From NCBI GenBank assembly GCA_002396885.1, contig DGXY01000051.1, positions 1 to 12,688 of the forward strand: a stretch of DNA of 12,688 bases, read 5' to 3'. Origin of the DNA: Akkermansiaceae bacterium UBA5020. Its GTDB lineage: Bacteria > Verrucomicrobiota > Verrucomicrobiia > Verrucomicrobiales > DEV007. This document shows, piece after piece, positions 12,678 through 12,688 of this stretch. The notes beneath the pieces are model-generated. The model searched no databases and had not been told where the DNA came from. It worked only from the letters and a program-made list of their open reading frames with translations. Both the position numbers and the translations under genes were made by a program. Each line of letters begins with the position of its first letter. The first letter of the stretch is position 1.

Positions 12678-12688
12678 ATGAAAAACTC
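12678..12688 (+). CDS. Start of a gene cut by the right edge
   Basis: ATG-AAA-AAC-TC at the very end, encoding M-K-N, preceded by a well-spaced GGAG and an AT-rich promoter-like region. The M-K-N opening would suit an exported protein, but three codons cannot identify it. Confidence 0.4.

Noticed and set aside
1..12688. CRISPR array, insertion sequence, tRNA, rRNA
   Set aside because: No regularly spaced repeats, transposase-like ORF, terminal inverted repeats, or tRNA/rRNA-like segments were seen by eye.

Overview
The window is GC-rich bacterial chromosome with short intergenic gaps. It most resembles Verrucomicrobiota (PVC group). That placement is inferred from the mix of genes: a secreted DUF1080 (3-keto-disaccharide hydrolase-type) protein, a PQQ-like beta-propeller protein, a secreted SGNH hydrolase, the remains of a c-type cytochrome with a CxxCH haem site, and many starts with no obvious Shine-Dalgarno sequence. 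Several exported proteins carry Sec or lipoprotein signals and one is an outer-membrane barrel, so the cell is Gram-negative in architecture.

Layout. 1-1479 (minus): a probable lipoprotein gene followed by a TlpA-like exported thioredoxin that runs off the left edge. 1480-1665: a divergent regulatory gap with two inverted repeats. 1666-2295 (plus): a type II toxin-antitoxin pair, BrnT-like toxin then CopG/BrnA-like antitoxin, followed 19 nt later by ligA (2315-4540), an NAD-dependent DNA ligase. 4520-5619 (minus): a TatD-family metallo-hydrolase and a small downstream ORF whose 3' end overlaps the end of ligA. 5761-7620 (plus): a TpsB/ShlB-like outer-membrane transporter with a good intrinsic terminator (7649-7683) and no TpsA partner in view.

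7688-11493 holds secreted proteins of the kind used for carbohydrate breakdown: DUF1080 (plus), PQQ-like propeller (minus), a decayed cytochrome c fragment (minus, 9876-10294) and an SGNH hydrolase (plus). They alternate in strand, so they are not one operon. 11611-12537 (plus): a Gfo/Idh/MocA oxidoreductase resembling the GnnA-like subfamily linked to amino-sugar and lipid A synthesis. It is followed by a terminator-like hairpin, an AT-rich promoter-like stretch, and the first codons of another gene at the right edge.

The genes are mostly recognisable families. I see no clearly new multi-gene system. The most interesting points are the operator-like repeats upstream of the toxin-antitoxin pair and its tight link to ligA, the orphan TpsB, the twice-stopped and frameshifted cytochrome remnant, the SGNH protein lacking the usual Asp of its D-x-x-H motif, the enlarged zinc-finger loop of LigA, and a short motif repeated around the oxidoreductase gene. 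No RNA gene, insertion sequence or CRISPR array was seen. All family calls come from reading motifs, with no database search.
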